This document shows, piece after piece, positions 5,060 through 5,077 of a DNA stretch of 5,077 bases (positions within the stretch are counted from its first letter, which is position 1; each line of letters opens with the position of its first letter). Source of the DNA: CAMYJH01 sp041589735 (GTDB taxonomy: Bacteria > Pseudomonadota > Gammaproteobacteria > HK1); contig JBFHVA010000254.1 of NCBI GenBank assembly GCA_041589735.1, forward strand, positions 1-5,077, given 5' to 3'. Under the pieces are notes generated by a model. It was not told where the DNA came from, ran no database searches, and worked only from the letters and a program-made list of their open reading frames with translations. The translations under genes were made by a program, and so were the position numbers.

Positions 5060-5077
5060 ATGAGAAAATTTTTTGGC
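5060..5077 (+). CDS. Start of a new gene (six codons, truncated)
   Basis: An ATG at 5060 follows a strong ggagga ribosome site (5045-5050, plus-strand) by 9 nt and opens Met-Arg-Lys-Phe-Phe-Gly before the window ends. The basic-then-aromatic start would suit a signal peptide or membrane protein, but six residues cannot identify it. The promoter at 4799-4826 probably serves it. Confidence 0.6.

Noticed and set aside
4755..5060. A 101-aa open frame on the minus strand opposite the leader
   Set aside because: No convincing ribosome site, low-complexity composition, and it lies opposite a promoter and leader.

Overview
The window looks like a chromosomal segment of a Gram-negative, moderately high-GC bacterium, most likely Pseudomonadota (beta or gamma). 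The support is an outer-membrane beta-barrel with a C-terminal Phe, an ECF sigma / membrane anti-sigma pair, and a proteobacterial-type fumarylacetoacetase tail. Nothing in it allows a genus to be named. There are no tRNA, rRNA, CRISPR or transposase genes. GC falls to about 40% in the upstream region and signal-peptide part of the outer-membrane protein gene; most of the rest is clearly GC-rich.

Layout: (1) positions 2-127 hold the last 41 codons of fumarylacetoacetase (tyrosine degradation). (2) A 200-bp AT-richer gap leads into a 252-aa exported outer-membrane beta-barrel protein (328-1086). (3) Just after its stop lies a very long imperfect palindrome (1100-1178), followed by a 9-bp tandem duplication and a leader carrying an anti-Shine-Dalgarno-like sequence. 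(4) A three-gene module follows: a small exported 83-aa helical protein (1297-1548), an ECF sigma factor (1586-2095) and a single-pass membrane anti-sigma factor (2092-2868, start overlapping the sigma stop). (5) A second copy of the palindromic element follows (2886-2949). (6) A class II aldolase/adducin-family protein (3017-3844) is convergent, with a 10-bp gap, with a sugar-phosphate isomerase/epimerase-like TIM barrel on the minus strand (3855-4673). (7) A 386-bp non-coding region (4674-5059) carries a palindrome, a good sigma70-type promoter on the plus strand and a structured leader of about 225 nt. It ends at the first six codons of a new plus-strand gene (5060-5077).

How the genes may work together: the small exported protein, sigma factor and anti-sigma factor look like one envelope-sensing regulatory unit. 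The aldolase-like and isomerase-like proteins belong to families that often cooperate in sugar or sugar-acid catabolism, but here they are convergent rather than in one operon, and both lack ligands normal for active members.

The most unusual signal is the repeated element. Two hairpins share a 5' arm of 24/26 identical bases and have diverged 3' arms. They flank the sigma module in the same orientation. Every non-Watson-Crick position in the long helix of the first copy is a G-U pair on the plus strand, which points to selection at RNA level.
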